DNA from: Ensifer adhaerens
GTDB lineage: Bacteria; Pseudomonadota; Alphaproteobacteria; Rhizobiales; Rhizobiaceae
DNA: 64,000 bases
Direction of reading: 5' to 3'
Assembly: GCF_002940685.1 (NCBI RefSeq)
Contig: NZ_PNFP01000013.1
Span: 124,001-188,000 of the forward strand
The position numbers were made by a program, and so were the translations under genes. Under the pieces are notes generated by a model. The model saw nothing but the letters and a program-made list of their open reading frames with translations, was not told the origin of the DNA and did not search any database. Shown piece after piece: positions 50,671 to 60,787 of the stretch. Within the stretch, counting starts at the first letter, position 1; every line of letters begins with the position of its first letter.

Positions 50671-51090
50671 ATGAAAAGCCGAAGAACGCTTGCGGCAGTA
50701 CTGGCGCTCATCGCAGCAGCGGCCTTTCAGCCGTCCGCTGCCGCACCAAGGACACAGGAGCAGATCATGGCAGATCTGGCTGCAGGCAAGAAACCTGCCC
50801 TCAAACCTGAAATCTTCCTGAGCCTAGCAGGACGCGCGATCTCGGTTGGAATGTACTGTCCGGATGCGGAACCGAACATGTCCTACATTCAGGGCGTCAG
50901 TGACGGCGCCGGACTGGCCATCGACTTCCATCCAGTCTTTCGCGATTCCTTCGACAGGGCACAAGAAGAGGTCAAGCAGCATGGTGAGGACCTGTTTTGC
51001 GAAACCTACATCAAGCTACTGAGTGCGAGCGGAATGCCGATCCTTATGCCCAGAGTGACGCCTCTGCTCGGTAGCAAAGGGAGCAAGTAG
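50671..51090 (+). CDS. Small secreted hypothetical protein
   Basis: A 139-residue protein I do not recognise with certainty. A clear signal peptide (MKSRRTLAAVLALIAAAAF) is cleaved near SAAA|PRTQ. The mature part is about 114 residues with two cysteines (MYCPD, LFCET) that could form a disulfide, and a central block MSYIQGVSDGAGLAIDFHP that faintly recalls the Rap1a/Tai immunity-type fold; I would not rely on this. GAAGAG precedes the ATG. It lies alone between the GntR gene and a convergent gene. Confidence 0.65.
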   Translation: MKSRRTLAAVLALIAAAAFQPSAAAPRTQEQIMADLAAGKKPALKPEIFLSLAGRAISVGMYCPDAEPNMSYIQGVSDGAGLAIDFHPVFRDSFDRAQEEVKQHGEDLFCETYIKLLSASGMPILMPRVTPLLGSKGSK

Positions 51091-51273
51091 GGGCGGGCAC
51101 CCAAACCGTCTTGGTGCGTGTGGCATTGGAAATCGAGGCCGGTCCCTCGCCGTGTTCGAAACACATCTGCCCGCAACGCGCGCTGCAGTGACCAGGGTCG
51201 GCCTCAATTCTCCGCGCCCCCTCGGATGTGCGCAAGCGATAGTCGACCTATTTCAGCTGGCCCACGCTTTGCC

Positions 51274-52617
51274 TCATGCCGCCGCGAGCGCCTCACGCGA
51301 TGCGCCGTTCGTGCGGACCAGCGTCCGAGCGACGATGTCGTGGTTGAGCCACAGTACAGGGCCTGACGGCTCCGAGCTCTCACCAAAGATCAGCTGCCCG
51401 ACCGCCTCTACGACCAGCCGGCTCAAGAGATCGGAGATCAGCGCCTTACCGTCCTTGTGCATCGCGGTGATCTCGCTGGAGGTCCCGATCGCGAGGTCGG
51501 ATTGGCCAGGACTGTTGGGCATCGGCCAAGCCGAAAAATCGTAGAAGGGCCGCATCACGTCACTGGTCTGCATATCGGCAATCTTCCGAAGGACGTCCTC
51601 GACCGTGTACTCCTCCGCCAGAAGATCCTGGCACGCCTGCCACTGTGCTTCGACCCAGTCACCGCCGCCCTCTTTCTTCAGCGCGAGCAGCAACGGAATG
51701 AGCGGCAACTCGATGCCGGCAAAGACGTCGGATGAATTGGTGCGGATTTCGGGGCAGTTGTAGACCGTTGCCTTGATGCCCGAAGCCCAGGCTTCCTGCG
51801 CAATCCGCTCGAGGCGCATCTTGGCATAGCCTTGCGTGTAGTTCGTATAGGTCTGCCACCGATACTCGCCCGACACGAGTATGCCCGTGCCATGGTAACC
51901 GAAGGCCGAATAGCGAACCTGACCGCCGGACGCCTCGACGCGCGCGCGGATCCCGGCGCTCAGATCAATCAGATGGCGGAATGTATTGGCCGAAACTTCG
52001 TCGAAGTTCTGGAGGATGAGCTTGCCCAAATCGCTGTCGAGCAGCGTCTGGGACGACATGTGGCGGGCGCCACGGCCCTTGTAGATGCGATTGGCGATGA
52101 CCATGAACACCTTGGCCTTCGGGATGCCGCCGGCCATGGTGTGGGCAAAGTAGACGTTCCTGCCATCCGGGATCATGCCGTCGAGGATGCGCATGACCTC
52201 AGACAGGGACGTCCTGAACCGCTCGACACCGACTTCCCGGCATCTTTCGATGTGTGACCAATCAAGCTTGTCGGCTTCCCAGCTTTCGAGCGTCATGTTC
52301 GCGAGCAAATCGGTTGGCGTGGGTCCACCCGCCGGTGCGTCAAGGTCGAAGCCGGCCATCAGCGGCACGTTGATGATCTTGCCGCCGATCCGGGCTTCCG
52401 CCGCGGCGAGTTCCTCATCATTGAGCGGCCGCAGCGCGTTGTTTTCGTCTCGCCGCCCGACCGTGATTCCGACAATTTCCATCCCGGCCTTCCTGGCCTG
52501 ATCGACCAGATGGGTGGCGTAACCGCGATCAAAAAGCTCGCCGAACAGAACGAAGACGTCGCCCTTGCGGAAGATGTTCGTCTGCGGGAACTGCGTCAAC
52601 GGGATCGGACTTTTCAT
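51274..52617 (-). CDS. Atypical Rossmann/SDR-like protein, possibly enoyl-ACP reductase FabMG family
   Basis: A 447-residue cytoplasmic protein. The N-terminus reads FRKGDVFVLFGELFDRGYATHLVDQARKAGMEIVGITVG, a strand-loop-helix-strand suggesting a divergent nucleotide-binding start. Near residue 257 Y-T-N-Y-T-Q-G-Y-A-K gives a Tyr-x8-Lys pair, followed by MRLERIAQEAWASGIKATVYNCPEIRTNSS, which resembles the active-site helix and following strand of SDR/enoyl reductases. I recall a family named FabMG that could fit, but this is low certainty. The start was set at ATG 52617 because the frame before it lacks a ribosome site. It is divergent from the FCD-type GntR gene and may belong to that regulon. 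Confidence 0.65.
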   Translation of the reverse strand: MKSPIPLTQFPQTNIFRKGDVFVLFGELFDRGYATHLVDQARKAGMEIVGITVGRRDENNALRPLNDEELAAAEARIGGKIINVPLMAGFDLDAPAGGPTPTDLLANMTLESWEADKLDWSHIERCREVGVERFRTSLSEVMRILDGMIPDGRNVYFAHTMAGGIPKAKVFMVIANRIYKGRGARHMSSQTLLDSDLGKLILQNFDEVSANTFRHLIDLSAGIRARVEASGGQVRYSAFGYHGTGILVSGEYRWQTYTNYTQGYAKMRLERIAQEAWASGIKATVYNCPEIRTNSSDVFAGIELPLIPLLLALKKEGGGDWVEAQWQACQDLLAEEYTVEDVLRKIADMQTSDVMRPFYDFSAWPMPNSPGQSDLAIGTSSEITAMHKDGKALISDLLSRLVVEAVGQLIFGESSEPSGPVLWLNHDIVARTLVRTNGASREALAAA

Positions 52618-53023
52618 GTTGCCGGTTCTCTCGAAGCTGGTCGCATGGCAACCGTAAAATACTTTGAGATACACCACTGCCGTGTTCCGCAGAGAATAGG
52701 AAGTGACATTCAGTTTCGTTGCAACGCAAAACGTGAGCGGTCGAAAGTGCCTGGACACTGCATGAGGAAGCTCGATGAACGCGTCGGCGCAAGAACCAGC
52801 GGGAGAACGTGTGCGTCCCTGTCACTTGAAATGAGCGTATCAAACGGCGGCGGCAGGAGGCCCCTGCCCTCCTTCGCGCGCCTGATCGGTCCAAAGAACG
52901 CGGGCGAGATCAGCTTGTCTTACTCGGGTCCGTACCGAACCAAAATCTTGACTCAGATTTCGCCTTGACATCCGGGAAATGAGACATCACTCTCATAACT
53001 AAGATATCAGTTTGCGAAAAGAT
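52618..53023. promoter_or_regulatory. Divergent promoter region with an ATGAGA-N6-TCTCAT dyad
   Basis: About 400 bases without a gene, between the FabMG-like gene and the FCD-type GntR gene. A TTGACA at 52965-52970 could be a -35 box for the regulator, though no good -10 follows. ATGAGA (52979-52984) and TCTCAT (52991-52996) form a perfect dyad with a six-base spacer, 28 bp before the regulator start, and are a candidate autoregulatory site. Confidence 0.45.
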
Positions 53024-53806
53024 ATGTCTCAGATTGTCGAAATCCCCGCCTTGCCCCTGGAAGAATTGCTTCGCACGTTTCCGAAGGAGGGGCCGGGCAA
53101 CACCACGGCCAAAGTCTATCGGTTGCTTCGACAATTGATCGTCGAGGTCCGGCTTCTGCCCGGACGGGCGCTACCGGAAAAGGAAGTGGCCGCGATCCTC
53201 AACGTCTCCAAGACCCCGGTGCGCGAGGCGATCATCCGGCTATCCGAGGAGGGCCTGGTCAAGGTCGTTCCGCAGGGCGGCACCTTCGTCGCGACGATTG
53301 AGGTACAGCGCTACATCGAGGCCTGCTTCATTCGTTTTCGCCTTGAATCCGGGGCGGCGGCGGAGGCCGCCAAGAGACATACGCTGGAAGATCTTGGACG
53401 GTTGGAACTCTCTCTCAACCAGCAGATCGAGGCTGTCGCAAGCGAAGACTACACGCGCTTCTTCGAGCTGGACGAAGACTTTCACCGGGCGATCTTTTCG
53501 ACGGCGCGGCTCGGCGGCGTCTGGGCCTTCGTCAATCAGGCCAAGGGCGAGATAGACCGTATGCGCCATCTGAAGATGGTGTTCGGCGTGCGCAGGACAG
53601 GCGAGGTCATCCACGAACACCGCGATATCGTCGATGCGATAAGGGCCGCATCTCCGGACGAAGCGGTGGCCGCGATGACCCGGCATCTTGGCTCTCTCGA
53701 GGCCAAGATCACGGAGCTTTCACGCGATCCGAAGCTGTGGAGCTACATCGAATCGATCAATGCAACCACAACAGAAAAACGGAAACCACGGCGCAGCCTG
53801 ACCTGA
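53024..53806 (+). CDS. GntR-family regulator, FCD subfamily
   Basis: A 260-residue regulator. The winged helix lies at residues about 28-95 (AKVYRLLRQLIVEVRLLPGRALPEKEVAAILNVSKTPVREAIIRLSEEGLVKVVPQGGTFV), followed by the all-helical FCD effector domain with FELDEDFHRAIF (metal/ligand Asp and His) and EHRDIVDAIRAASPDEAVAAMTRHL. FCD regulators often respond to uronic or other sugar acids, which fits a lyase operon. ATG at 53024 is preferred; a TTG four codons upstream is possible. The operon follows after 28 bp on the same strand, so the regulator may be co-transcribed with it. Confidence 0.92.
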   Translation: MSQIVEIPALPLEELLRTFPKEGPGNTTAKVYRLLRQLIVEVRLLPGRALPEKEVAAILNVSKTPVREAIIRLSEEGLVKVVPQGGTFVATIEVQRYIEACFIRFRLESGAAAEAAKRHTLEDLGRLELSLNQQIEAVASEDYTRFFELDEDFHRAIFSTARLGGVWAFVNQAKGEIDRMRHLKMVFGVRRTGEVIHEHRDIVDAIRAASPDEAVAAMTRHLGSLEAKITELSRDPKLWSYIESINATTTEKRKPRRSLT

Positions 53807-53834
53807 GGAAGGCGCCGTCGGGAGGAAAGCTGAA

Positions 53835-54950
53835 ATGTCTGCAGTGGAATTGAACGACGTAGTGAAACGCTACGGCGCACTCGAAGTCGTGCACTCTGTA
53901 AACCTGAATGTCGAACGCGGGGAGTTCGTCGTTCTCGTCGGGCCGTCGGGATGCGGCAAGTCCACGACCTTGCGGATGGTGGCGGGTCTGGAGGAGATTT
54001 CCGGCGGAACGGTCTCGATCGGCGGGCGGCTCGTCAACCGGGTCGCGCCAAAGGACCGCGACGTAGCGATGGTGTTCCAGAACTACGCGCTTTATCCCCA
54101 CCTCAATGTCGCTGAAAACATCGCGTTCGGCCTGCGGGTAAGGCGGGAAAAGAAGGACGTGATCGAAGCGGCCGTCAAGGAAGCGGCCGCTATCCTCGAC
54201 CTCACGCCTTACCTTGCACGCAAGCCCGCGGACCTGTCCGGTGGCCAGCGGCAGCGTGTCGCCATGGGACGGGCGATCGTCCGCAAGCCGCAAGTCTTCC
54301 TGTTCGACGAGCCCTTGTCGAACCTCGACGCCAAGCTTCGCACCCAGATGCGCGCGGAGATCAAGCGGCTTCACAAACGCATGGGCGTCACCAGCATCTA
54401 CGTCACCCACGACCAGATCGAGGCGATGACGCTGGCAGACCGCATCGTCGTCATGAACGGCGGCCGCGTCGAACAGGTCGGCACACCGATGGAGCTTTTC
54501 CTCAAACCGGCCAATGCCTTCGTTGCAAGCTTTCTCGGTTCACCACCGATGAACCTCCTGCGCGCAACAGTCGTCTGCGTGGACGGCGAGCCGATGGCGC
54601 GCATAGACGCCGCCGACCCGGAAGCCGCCCTCCTCAGATTACCGAAGGCAATCGGCACATCCCTGCGCGCCGATCAACGTATCCTGGTCGGCCTCCGGCC
54701 CGAGCACGTCGCGGTCGGCAATGACGCGAGCGGGGACGTCCAGGAAATCGCCGCGACAGTCGACCTCGTAGAGCCGCTTGGGTCCGAGGCTCTGCTGCAT
54801 ACCAGGATTTCCGGCCAACCGATCGTCGCCAAGATCGAAACGCCCGCCGATGTCGAGGCGCTCTCGCAAATCGGCAGGCTGCAGATACCGGTGGGTCGCC
54901 TTCATGTCTTCGACGCCGAGAGCGGCAAAGCCGTCAACGGTCATGCGTGA
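53835..54950 (+). CDS. Sugar ABC transporter ATP-binding protein (UgpC/MalK type)
   Basis: A 371-residue ATPase. Walker A GPSGCGKSTT near residue 36, signature LSGGQRQRVAMGRAI, Walker B VFLFDEPLSNLDAKL, switch His in YVTHDQIEAM, and a C-terminal TOBE domain. GGAGGAAAG lies before the ATG. It stands just upstream of LplB/LplC-type permeases. Those permeases in Firmicutes usually lack their own ATPase and share a housekeeping one, so the dedicated ATPase is typical of the proteobacterial version. Confidence 0.95.
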   Translation: MSAVELNDVVKRYGALEVVHSVNLNVERGEFVVLVGPSGCGKSTTLRMVAGLEEISGGTVSIGGRLVNRVAPKDRDVAMVFQNYALYPHLNVAENIAFGLRVRREKKDVIEAAVKEAAAILDLTPYLARKPADLSGGQRQRVAMGRAIVRKPQVFLFDEPLSNLDAKLRTQMRAEIKRLHKRMGVTSIYVTHDQIEAMTLADRIVVMNGGRVEQVGTPMELFLKPANAFVASFLGSPPMNLLRATVVCVDGEPMARIDAADPEAALLRLPKAIGTSLRADQRILVGLRPEHVAVGNDASGDVQEIAATVDLVEPLGSEALLHTRISGQPIVAKIETPADVEALSQIGRLQIPVGRLHVFDAESGKAVNGHA

Positions 54951-54957
54951 GGCGAGG

Positions 54958-55887
54958 ATGACATCGATGATCGCTGGATATTTAAAGCGCCTTGGCGAGG
55001 ACCTCCGGAAAGACTGGCAACTTTACCTGCTCATCCTTCCGATGCTCCTTTGGATTGTGCTCTTCCTCTACAAGCCCATGGAAGGGCTGCAGATCGCATT
55101 CAAGGATTTCAGCCCGTTCCGCGGTATCGCCGGAAGTCCCTGGGTGGGTCTCGAGAATTTTCGCACCCTGCTTGGCGACCAGATCTTCATCCGCGCATTC
55201 GTCAATACGATCACCATCAGCGGCCTCGGGCTGATCTTCGCCTTCCCCGTACCGATCGTGCTCGCCATCATGTTCAACGAGCTTCAGAGCGAGTTGGGCC
55301 GCAGGTTCTCCCAGACCATCGTCTACCTGCCCCACTTCATCTCGGTGGTGATCGTCGCGGGCATCGTAATCAACCTGCTGTCTCCGACGACCGGCGTGGT
55401 CAATCTCATTCTGTCGAGCCTCGGTCTCGACCGGGTCTATTTCCTCACCCAGCCGGAATGGTTCCGCACGATTTTCATCGGCTCGAACGTCTGGAAGGAA
55501 GCAGGCTTCGAATCGATCGTCTATCTCGCGGCAATCGCCGGCATCAGTCCGACGCTCTATGAATCGGCCCGGGTCGATGGCGCGTCGCGCTGGCAGATGA
55601 TGTGGCGCATCACGCTTCCATGCATCCTCCCGACGATCATCATCATGCTGATCATCCGCATCGGCAACCTCGTCGAGGTCGGGTTCGAGTACATCATCCT
55701 GCTCTACCAGCCGGCAACCTACCGCACCGCCGACGTCGTCTCGACCTATGTCTACCGGACGGGTCTGCAGGGTACGCAGTACGACCTTGCCACCGCCGCC
55801 GGCCTCTTCAATGCGGTCATCGCCTTCGCTCTCGTCTTCGCAGCCAACCGGATCAGCCGGAAGGTTTCGACAACCTCGCTCTGGTGA
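54958..55887 (+). CDS. ABC transporter permease (LplB type)
   Basis: A 309-residue permease of the CUT1 subgroup that imports oligosaccharides such as aldouronates or pectin and alginate fragments. It begins with LYLLILPMLLWIVLFLYKPMEGLQIAFKDFSPFRGI, typical of LplB, and has the EAA loop TLYESARVDGASRWQMMWRITLPCILP near residue 200. ATG at 54958, seven bases after the ATPase stop, has GAGGCGAGG upstream; the longer open frame is an ATPase shadow. Confidence 0.93.
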   Translation: MTSMIAGYLKRLGEDLRKDWQLYLLILPMLLWIVLFLYKPMEGLQIAFKDFSPFRGIAGSPWVGLENFRTLLGDQIFIRAFVNTITISGLGLIFAFPVPIVLAIMFNELQSELGRRFSQTIVYLPHFISVVIVAGIVINLLSPTTGVVNLILSSLGLDRVYFLTQPEWFRTIFIGSNVWKEAGFESIVYLAAIAGISPTLYESARVDGASRWQMMWRITLPCILPTIIIMLIIRIGNLVEVGFEYIILLYQPATYRTADVVSTYVYRTGLQGTQYDLATAAGLFNAVIAFALVFAANRISRKVSTTSLW

Positions 55888-55892
55888 TCGTC

Positions 55893-56774
55893 ATGGCCAG
55901 CTTCAATCTCTATTCCCGCGGCGACCGGATCTTCGGATATGCGAACGCAACCCTGATCGGGCTCTTCGTCCTCTCGACGCTGTACCCGTTCATCTACATC
56001 CTGTCAGTGTCGATCTCATCGGGTGCCGCGGTCACCTCGGGGCAGGTCGTGCTTTTGCCGAAAGACCTGACACTTGCTGCCTACGAGTTCGTTCTTTCGG
56101 ATCGGCTCTTCTGGATAGCCTACGGCAATACCTTCATCTACACCTTCGGGGGTACGGCCGTCAGTCTCGCGATCATGATCCCCGGCGCCTACGCGTTGTC
56201 GCGTGCCCGGCTCAGGGGGCGCAAGATCCTCAACCTGATGGTGGCGTTCACCCTGTGGTTCAACGCCGGCATGATCCCGTTCTTCCTGAACATGCGGGAT
56301 CTCGGGCTGCTCGATTCGCGCTTCGGCATCATCATCGGCTTCGCCTGCAACGCCTTCAACGTCATCCTGCTACGCAACTTCTTCGAGGCCGTGCCGAAAT
56401 CCTTCGAGGAAGCCGCCAAGATGGATGGCGCCAGCGAGTTCCAGCTGCTTTGGAAGGTTTTCATCCCCTTGTCCAAACCGGCGATCATCACGGTCGCGCT
56501 GTTCTGCATCGTTTCCAGGTGGAACAGCTACTTCTGGGCCATGGTGCTGTTGCGCGGCGAGGAGAAGATACCGCTTCAACTCTACCTCAAGCGCATCATC
56601 GTCGATCTCACGGCCAACGACGAGTTTGCAAGCAGCCTGCTCACGTCTCGTTACTCGTTCGAGACCGTCACCGCGGCGATCATGATCGCTTCGATCATTC
56701 CGGTGCTGCTCATTTATCCAAGCATCCAGAAATACTTCAACAGGGGCATCACCCTTGGTGGAGTGAAAGAATAA
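55893..56774 (+). CDS. ABC transporter permease (LplC/YtcP type)
   Basis: A 293-residue partner permease. Typical blocks are IGLFVLSTLYPFIYILSVSISSGAAVTSGQVVLLPKDLTLAAY, GMIPFFLNMRDLGLLDSRFGII, the EAA loop KSFEEAAKMDGASEFQLLWKVFIPLSKPAI near residue 180, and the group-specific ending YPSIQKYFNRGITLGGVKE. GTG at 55884, which overlaps the previous stop, is an alternative start three codons upstream. Confidence 0.93.
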   Translation: MASFNLYSRGDRIFGYANATLIGLFVLSTLYPFIYILSVSISSGAAVTSGQVVLLPKDLTLAAYEFVLSDRLFWIAYGNTFIYTFGGTAVSLAIMIPGAYALSRARLRGRKILNLMVAFTLWFNAGMIPFFLNMRDLGLLDSRFGIIIGFACNAFNVILLRNFFEAVPKSFEEAAKMDGASEFQLLWKVFIPLSKPAIITVALFCIVSRWNSYFWAMVLLRGEEKIPLQLYLKRIIVDLTANDEFASSLLTSRYSFETVTAAIMIASIIPVLLIYPSIQKYFNRGITLGGVKE

Positions 56775-56813
56775 CGGCCGTCTCAGTCAATTCTGTTTAA
56801 GGAGGAGAATGGA

Positions 56814-58382
56814 ATGAGATATTTTCGAGACACGCTGGCGTTGCTCGCCACCTGTGCGTTGCTGCAATCCGGCCCTGCCTATGCGCAAGACGCCTCAACG
56901 AAGATTACAGACGATCCGCTAGAACTGACGATCCATTTCCATTTCCGCGACAAATACGTCTACACGGAAGACTGGCCTGTCGAGAAGAAGGCGGCCGAAT
57001 GGACCGGCATCCACGTGAAGAATGTCGCCTCGCTCGCAACCAGCAGCAGCCGCGATGCGTTCAACTTGCTGATGGCCTCCGGCAATCTGCCGGACATCGT
57101 TGGCGGCGACGTCACCGGCGGGCTTAAGGACGATTTCATCCGCTATGGCATGGAGGGCGCCTTCATGCCGCTGGATGATCTGATTAAGGAGAACGCCCCC
57201 AACCTCAAGAGGTTCTTCGACGAGCATCCGATCGTGCGCCAGGCAATCAGCGCGCCTGATGGTCACATCTACTTCATCCCCTATGTGCCCGAGGGCGAAT
57301 TTTCGCGTGCCTGGTTCATCCGCCGGGATTGGCTCGACAAGCTGGGCCTGAAGGTTCCGGAAAACGTCGACGAGCTCTATGCCGTTCTCAAGGCGTTCCG
57401 CGAGAAGGACCCGAACGGCAACGGCAAGAAGGATGAGGTTCCCTACTTCGCACGCGAGCCGATCGAAGCGGTGCGGCTGATCAACATGTGGGATGCCCGC
57501 GTGTCCGGCTCGGAACGCTATGGCGATTTCATGATCGAAGACGGCAAGGTTGCGCATCCCTGGACGACACCGACCTACAGGACCGGTATCTCCAAAGTTG
57601 CGCAGTGGTTCAAGGAAGGCCTGATCGACACGGAGGTGTTCACCCGTGGCGCTCGGGTGCGTGAATACATGCTCGGCAACAATATCGGGGGCATGACGCA
57701 CGACTGGTTCGCAAGCACGTCCAACTACACCGACGCTCTGAAGGACAGCATTCCAGGCATTAACTTCGCGCCGATGCTGCCGCCGAAGACCGTGTCCGGG
57801 AGACGCTTTGAGGACAGCCGGCGTGCGACCGTTCAGCCGGCAGGCTGGGCGATCTCCTATTCGAACCAGCACCCGGTCGAGACGATCAAGTACTTCGACT
57901 TCTGGTTCTCCGAAAAGGGCCGGATCCTGTCGAACTGGGGCATCGAGGGCGAGACCTACGACATGGTCAATGGCAAGCCCGTCTATAAGCAGACCGTCCT
58001 TCACAATCCCAAGCCGGTGAACGCTCAGATGTGGGAAATCGGCGCCGGCGTGCCGCGTGGCTATTGGGCCGCCTATGCCTCCGAGGAGCAATGGACGAAC
58101 AAGATGGCTCTCGACGGGATCGCCATGTACGAGAAGGAACCAGGGCTTCTGCAGCCCGAGTTCACCGGCGTCTCCATGAACAGCGACGAGCGCGCCGTTT
58201 ACGACAAGTACTGGCCGAGCCTTCTCACCTACATGATGGAAATGCAGCAGACCTGGGTCCTCGGAGCCCAGGATGTCGATGCCTCCTGGGACGGCTACGT
58301 CGCCCGCCTCGACCAGCTTGGCTACGCCAAGGTCACCGAGGTGATGCAGGCGGCCTATGATCGCCAATACGGAAAGAACTGA
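56814..58382 (+). CDS. ABC transporter substrate-binding protein, large LplA-type
   Basis: A 522-residue binding protein, larger than ordinary sugar-binding proteins, as is usual for the Lpl group. The signal peptide MRYFRDTLALLATCALLQS is cleaved near AYA|QDAS. The body has LTIHFHFRDKYVY, LMASGNLPDIVGGDV, the calcium-loop-like FREKDPNGNGKKDEVPYF near residue 200 that marks this subfamily, and YFDFWFSEKGRILSNWGIEGETYDMVNGKP. AGGAGG precedes the ATG. Its ligand is probably the oligosaccharide degraded by the lyase encoded next. Confidence 0.93.
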   Translation: MRYFRDTLALLATCALLQSGPAYAQDASTKITDDPLELTIHFHFRDKYVYTEDWPVEKKAAEWTGIHVKNVASLATSSSRDAFNLLMASGNLPDIVGGDVTGGLKDDFIRYGMEGAFMPLDDLIKENAPNLKRFFDEHPIVRQAISAPDGHIYFIPYVPEGEFSRAWFIRRDWLDKLGLKVPENVDELYAVLKAFREKDPNGNGKKDEVPYFAREPIEAVRLINMWDARVSGSERYGDFMIEDGKVAHPWTTPTYRTGISKVAQWFKEGLIDTEVFTRGARVREYMLGNNIGGMTHDWFASTSNYTDALKDSIPGINFAPMLPPKTVSGRRFEDSRRATVQPAGWAISYSNQHPVETIKYFDFWFSEKGRILSNWGIEGETYDMVNGKPVYKQTVLHNPKPVNAQMWEIGAGVPRGYWAAYASEEQWTNKMALDGIAMYEKEPGLLQPEFTGVSMNSDERAVYDKYWPSLLTYMMEMQQTWVLGAQDVDASWDGYVARLDQLGYAKVTEVMQAAYDRQYGKN

Positions 58383-58446
58383 CCCGATTACCGGGCGCGG
58401 CCGGTCCGCGCCCGCCTCTGTCACGTATTCAAAGGACGTCATTTCG

Positions 58447-60771
58447 ATGCCCAAAGCCGCTGAAGCACCCCGCCTGCAATATCTCGACGAGCCGAAACCC
58501 GGGACCCTGACGATCGGCTATCAGCCGGCCGGCGACGCCTATGTCGAGAACCCGCCCCGGTTCAGCTGGCTGCCGGACCTGAACGACGATGCGCGCTATG
58601 TGGCGCGGATTTCCAGCGATGCGGGCTTTGCGCCGGAACGGACGCTGGTCTTCGACAATATTGCCTGGAACTTCTTCACCCCGGATACAACCCTTGAGCC
58701 CGGATCCTACTGCTGGTCGTTTGCTCTCTGGGACGATACCGAAAAGCGTGTCGCCTCCGATTGGAGCAGCGTGCGTGAATTCACGCTCAAGCCGGGACTG
58801 CCCGAGACGGCTTTGCCGCGCGCGACGGCGCGACGCAACACCATGGATCTTCGCCATCCCCGCCTGTGGCTCAATCCGGATGGCATCACCGATTTTCGCG
58901 GCCGGCTGAGCGGGGATCCCGACTGCTGCGGCTGGAAGACCTTCTACATGAACTCGGTGGAGCCGTGGCTCTCGCGGAGCCCGATCGCCGAACCGCTACG
59001 CTACCCGGACAATGTGCGCACCGCCAAGCTCTGGCGGCAGATGTACATCGACTGCCAGGAGGCGATCTATGCCATCCGGCACCTGGCGATTGCCGGCGTC
59101 ATCCTGGATGACGCAGACATGATCGCACGGGCCAAGGACTGGCTGCTGTCAGTAGCGGCCTGGGATCCGCAGGGGGCAACGGCCCGCTCCTATAATGACG
59201 AGGCAGCGTTCCGCGTGGTGACCGCGCTCGCCTGGGGCTACGATTGGCTACACGATCATCTCGACGAAGACGAGCGAGAGCGGGTGCGTCGCGTGCTCCT
59301 TGCGCGAACACGTGAAGTCTCAGACCACGTGATCTGGCGCGCGCGCATCCACGTTTTTCCCTATGACAGTCACGCGGTGCGTTCGCTTTCGGCGGCCCTC
59401 ACCGCCGCCTGTATCGCGCTCGCCGGCGAGGAAAAGGAAGCCGAGGGCTGGCTGGACTATACGGTCGAATTTCTCTTCACCCTCTATTCGCCCTGGGGCG
59501 ACAGCGATGGCGGGTGGGCGGAGGGTCCGCACTACTGGATGACCGGCATCGCCTATCTGACGGAAGCCGCCAATCTCATCCGAAACTTCATGAAGGTCGA
59601 TCTCTATCGGCGCCCGTTCTTCCAGAAGACAGGTGATTTTCCGCTCTACACGAAAGCGCCGGGCACGAAGCGAGCCTGCTTCGGAGATGATTCCACCCTC
59701 GGCGATCCACCCGGCCTCAAGGTTGGCTACAATGTCCGCCAGTTTGCCGGCGTCACCGGCAACGCCCATTACCAGTGGTATTTCGAGCGGCTGAAGGCGG
59801 ATGCCGCCGGTACCGCCATGGAATTCTATAACTACGGCTGGTGGGACCTCAATTTCGACGAGCTGGTCTATCGGCACGATTACCCTGAAGTCGAGGCAAA
59901 GGCGCCTGCCGACCTGCCGCCGGTCAAGTGGTTCAGGGAGATCGGCTGGGTTGCGATCCAGAAACACATGGACGATCCCGATCGCCACGTCCAGTTCCTG
60001 TTCAAGAGCAGCCCCTTTGGTTCCTTGAGCCACAGTCACGGCGACCAGAACGCATTCCTGCTCTATGCCTTCGGCGAAGATCTGGCGATACAGAGCGGTT
60101 ACTATGTCGCCTTCAACTCGACCATGCATCGCCGCTGGCGCCGGCAGACCATATCCAAGAACGCCATTCTCATAGGCGACAGCGGGCAATACGCCGAAGG
60201 CGACAAGGCGATCGGCAAGAAGGCGGGAGGTCGGATCACGGCGGTGCGTGAGGAGCCGACGCATGTCTTCATCAGCGGCGATGCCACGGCGGCCTATCGG
60301 GCGAACAATCCGCTGGTCCTGAGGGTCGAGCGAGACATCCATTTCGCCAGCAGCGACTTTCTCGTCATCGTCGATCGCGTCGAATGCGCCGAACCACAGC
60401 CCCTCAAATGGCTGTTCCACTCCGCCCATCCAATGGACGTCGGCAGCAATAGTTTCCGCCTGACCGGCAAGCGGGCAGGACTCTACGGGCAGTTCGTGTT
60501 TTCAACCGCAGGGCCGCCGCAGATACGCATGGTCGAAGGTTTCGAAGGCGTCGATCCGACCGAAATCGAAGGCCTGGCGACCCAGTATCACATCGAGGCA
60601 ACGCTTCCGGCCGCCACCAAGCAGACGCTGGTGACGCTTCTCGTTCCCTATGCCCTCAGCGAACCTCGGCGGGTCTTTCACTTCGTCGACGACCAGGGCT
60701 TCAGCGCCGACCTCTATTTCACCGATGTCGACGACAACCAGCTGCGCATCGTCATCCCCAAAAACTTCTGA
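58447..60771 (+). CDS. Heparinase II/III-family polysaccharide lyase (DUF4962 plus lyase domain)
   Basis: A 774-residue enzyme. Residues about 20-340 match the DUF4962/heparinase-II N-terminal region ([21 protein letters not shown], then an alpha/alpha-toroid with [31 protein letters not shown]). The heparinase II/III beta domain follows, with [35 protein letters not shown] near residue 520, the hallmark HxHxDxxxF block. Such lyases cleave uronate-containing glycans (heparin, alginate or pectin-like oligomers) by beta-elimination. No signal peptide is present, so it acts in the cytoplasm on imported oligosaccharide. The substrate is unknown. The start at ATG 58447 was chosen over an open extension that overlaps the previous gene. 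Confidence 0.88.
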   Translation: MPKAAEAPRLQYLDEPKPGTLTIGYQPAGDAYVENPPRFSWLPDLNDDARYVARISSDAGFAPERTLVFDNIAWNFFTPDTTLEPGSYCWSFALWDDTEKRVASDWSSVREFTLKPGLPETALPRATARRNTMDLRHPRLWLNPDGITDFRGRLSGDPDCCGWKTFYMNSVEPWLSRSPIAEPLRYPDNVRTAKLWRQMYIDCQEAIYAIRHLAIAGVILDDADMIARAKDWLLSVAAWDPQGATARSYNDEAAFRVVTALAWGYDWLHDHLDEDERERVRRVLLARTREVSDHVIWRARIHVFPYDSHAVRSLSAALTAACIALAGEEKEAEGWLDYTVEFLFTLYSPWGDSDGGWAEGPHYWMTGIAYLTEAANLIRNFMKVDLYRRPFFQKTGDFPLYTKAPGTKRACFGDDSTLGDPPGLKVGYNVRQFAGVTGNAHYQWYFERLKADAAGTAMEFYNYGWWDLNFDELVYRHDYPEVEAKAPADLPPVKWFREIGWVAIQKHMDDPDRHVQFLFKSSPFGSLSHSHGDQNAFLLYAFGEDLAIQSGYYVAFNSTMHRRWRRQTISKNAILIGDSGQYAEGDKAIGKKAGGRITAVREEPTHVFISGDATAAYRANNPLVLRVERDIHFASSDFLVIVDRVECAEPQPLKWLFHSAHPMDVGSNSFRLTGKRAGLYGQFVFSTAGPPQIRMVEGFEGVDPTEIEGLATQYHIEATLPAATKQTLVTLLVPYALSEPRRVFHFVDDQGFSADLYFTDVDDNQLRIVIPKNF

Positions 60772-60787
60772 TTGGAAAGGAAATGTC

